Source of the DNA: JAATGA01 sp047605605 | GTDB taxonomy: Bacteria > Pseudomonadota > Alphaproteobacteria > Rhodobacterales > Rhodobacteraceae | Reading direction: 5' to 3' | DNA: 13,442 nt | NCBI GenBank assembly: GCA_047605605.1 | Contig: JASGFG010000092.1 | Location: 1-13,442 of the forward strand | Part shown: positions 13,294-13,442 of the stretch, in pieces | Layout: every line of letters starts with the position of its first letter | Position numbering within the stretch: the stretch's first letter is position 1 | Notes under the pieces: model-generated | What the model was told of the DNA's origin: nothing | The model's database searches: none | What the model saw: the letters and a program-made list of their open reading frames with translations, nothing else | Translations under genes and position numbers: made by a program

Positions 13294-13373
13294 ACCGGAG
13301 TTTTTGAAAACTCCGGTGCGGAGCCTTTGAAGGCTCCGTTGCGATTTCTTCAAAGAAATCGCGCGTTTGCGCG
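13294..13373. repeat. Array of related palindromes after the AAA+ gene
   Basis: Three perfect hairpins lie end to end: 13294-13317 (outer ACCGGAG/CTCCGGT), 13319-13338 (CGGAGCC/GGCTCCG) and 13341-13362 (GCGATTTCT/AGAAATCGC). A smaller CGCG-TTTG-CGCG stem overlaps at 13362-13373. The first two share the outer CGGAG/CTCCG stem but have different, still paired, inner bases. All three have a TTTGAA-like centre (reversed in the third). The first starts 3 bases after the stop codon. They are likely terminator or mRNA-end structures from a dispersed repeat family. Confidence 0.7.
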
Positions 13374-13389
13374 GCGGATGGGAAGGGAA

Positions 13390-13426
13390 GGGGGCGCTCG
13401 CGCCCCCTCTTGGCCGTGCCGGCCAA
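13390..13426. terminator. Two GC-rich hairpins closing the locus
   Basis: GGGGGCGC (13390-13397) pairs with GCGCCCCC (13400-13407), and TTGGCCG (13410-13416) pairs with CGGCCAA (13420-13426) around TGC. Neither has a clear T tract. They continue the hairpin cluster and may terminate transcription from either side. No gene is visible in the last bases (13427-13442), although a minus-strand gene ending beyond the window is possible. Confidence 0.5.
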
Positions 13427-13442
13427 TTCACCCCCTGAGGAT

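Noticed and set aside
13376..13394. G-quadruplex candidate in the G-rich run before the last hairpins
   Set aside because: Only three runs of three or more G residues are present, so at best a weak two-tetrad structure; the competing hairpin is stronger.
11300..13426. Very long minus-strand open frame (708 codons) opposite cpaA and the AAA+ gene
   Set aside because: It is a GC-codon-bias shadow: the composition is Arg/His/Gln/Asp-rich without domains, it lies opposite two clear genes, and it crosses the terminal hairpin array.
1..13442. CRISPR array, tRNA, rRNA, insertion sequence or phage genes
   Set aside because: I looked for regular repeats, cloverleaf-like segments, transposase-like frames and terminal inverted repeats and saw none.

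Overview
The window is a tad (Flp-type, type IVc) pilus assembly locus on a GC-rich chromosome. Gene order, codon use, the 'VTVDWVVLTAA' prepilins and the OmpA-like lipoprotein in place of a recognisable CpaD all suggest an alphaproteobacterium of the Rhodobacterales, possibly Paracoccus or a close relative. The taxonomic call is inference from protein character, not from a marker gene.

Layout. A soluble-type lytic transglycosylase lies on the minus strand (8-853). A 359-base divergent intergenic region with an AT-rich patch follows (854-1212). All other genes are on the plus strand: two small Flp-like prepilin genes (1213-1419, 1534-1743); cpaB/rcpC (1880-2722); the secretin cpaC/rcpA (2941-4344); an OmpA-domain lipoprotein (4350-4997); cpaE/tadZ (5240-6505); the motor ATPase cpaF/tadA (6535-7989); the inner-membrane platform genes tadB (7999-8967) and tadC (8973-9935); the TPR lipoprotein tadD (9948-10520, TTG start); a second, larger TPR lipoprotein (10567-11409); the prepilin peptidase cpaA/tadV (11414-11920); and an AAA+ ATPase with an N-terminal winged-helix-like domain (11975-13291). 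The window closes with at least five perfect hairpins packed into about 130 bases.

How it works together (family knowledge applied to these genes). CpaA cleaves the short leaders of the two prepilins. CpaF, positioned by CpaE and docked on TadB/TadC, drives polymerisation. The fibre leaves through the CpaC secretin, assisted by CpaB, the OmpA-like lipoprotein (probably tethered to peptidoglycan) and the TPR lipoproteins. The tadE/F/G minor pilin genes are not in the window. The role of the terminal AAA+ ATPase is not known to me.

Transcriptional architecture. From cpaE to cpaA the genes are packed with gaps of 4-46 bases, but the front of the cluster is broken by stem-loops: a good intrinsic terminator after the first prepilin gene, another after cpaB, and a tandem hairpin pair after the OmpA-like gene. 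This suggests separate units with high prepilin output and lower machinery output. A two-tier stem-loop embraces the ribosome binding site of the AAA+ gene and suggests translational control. A perfect DnaA-box 9-mer lies in the cpaC leader.
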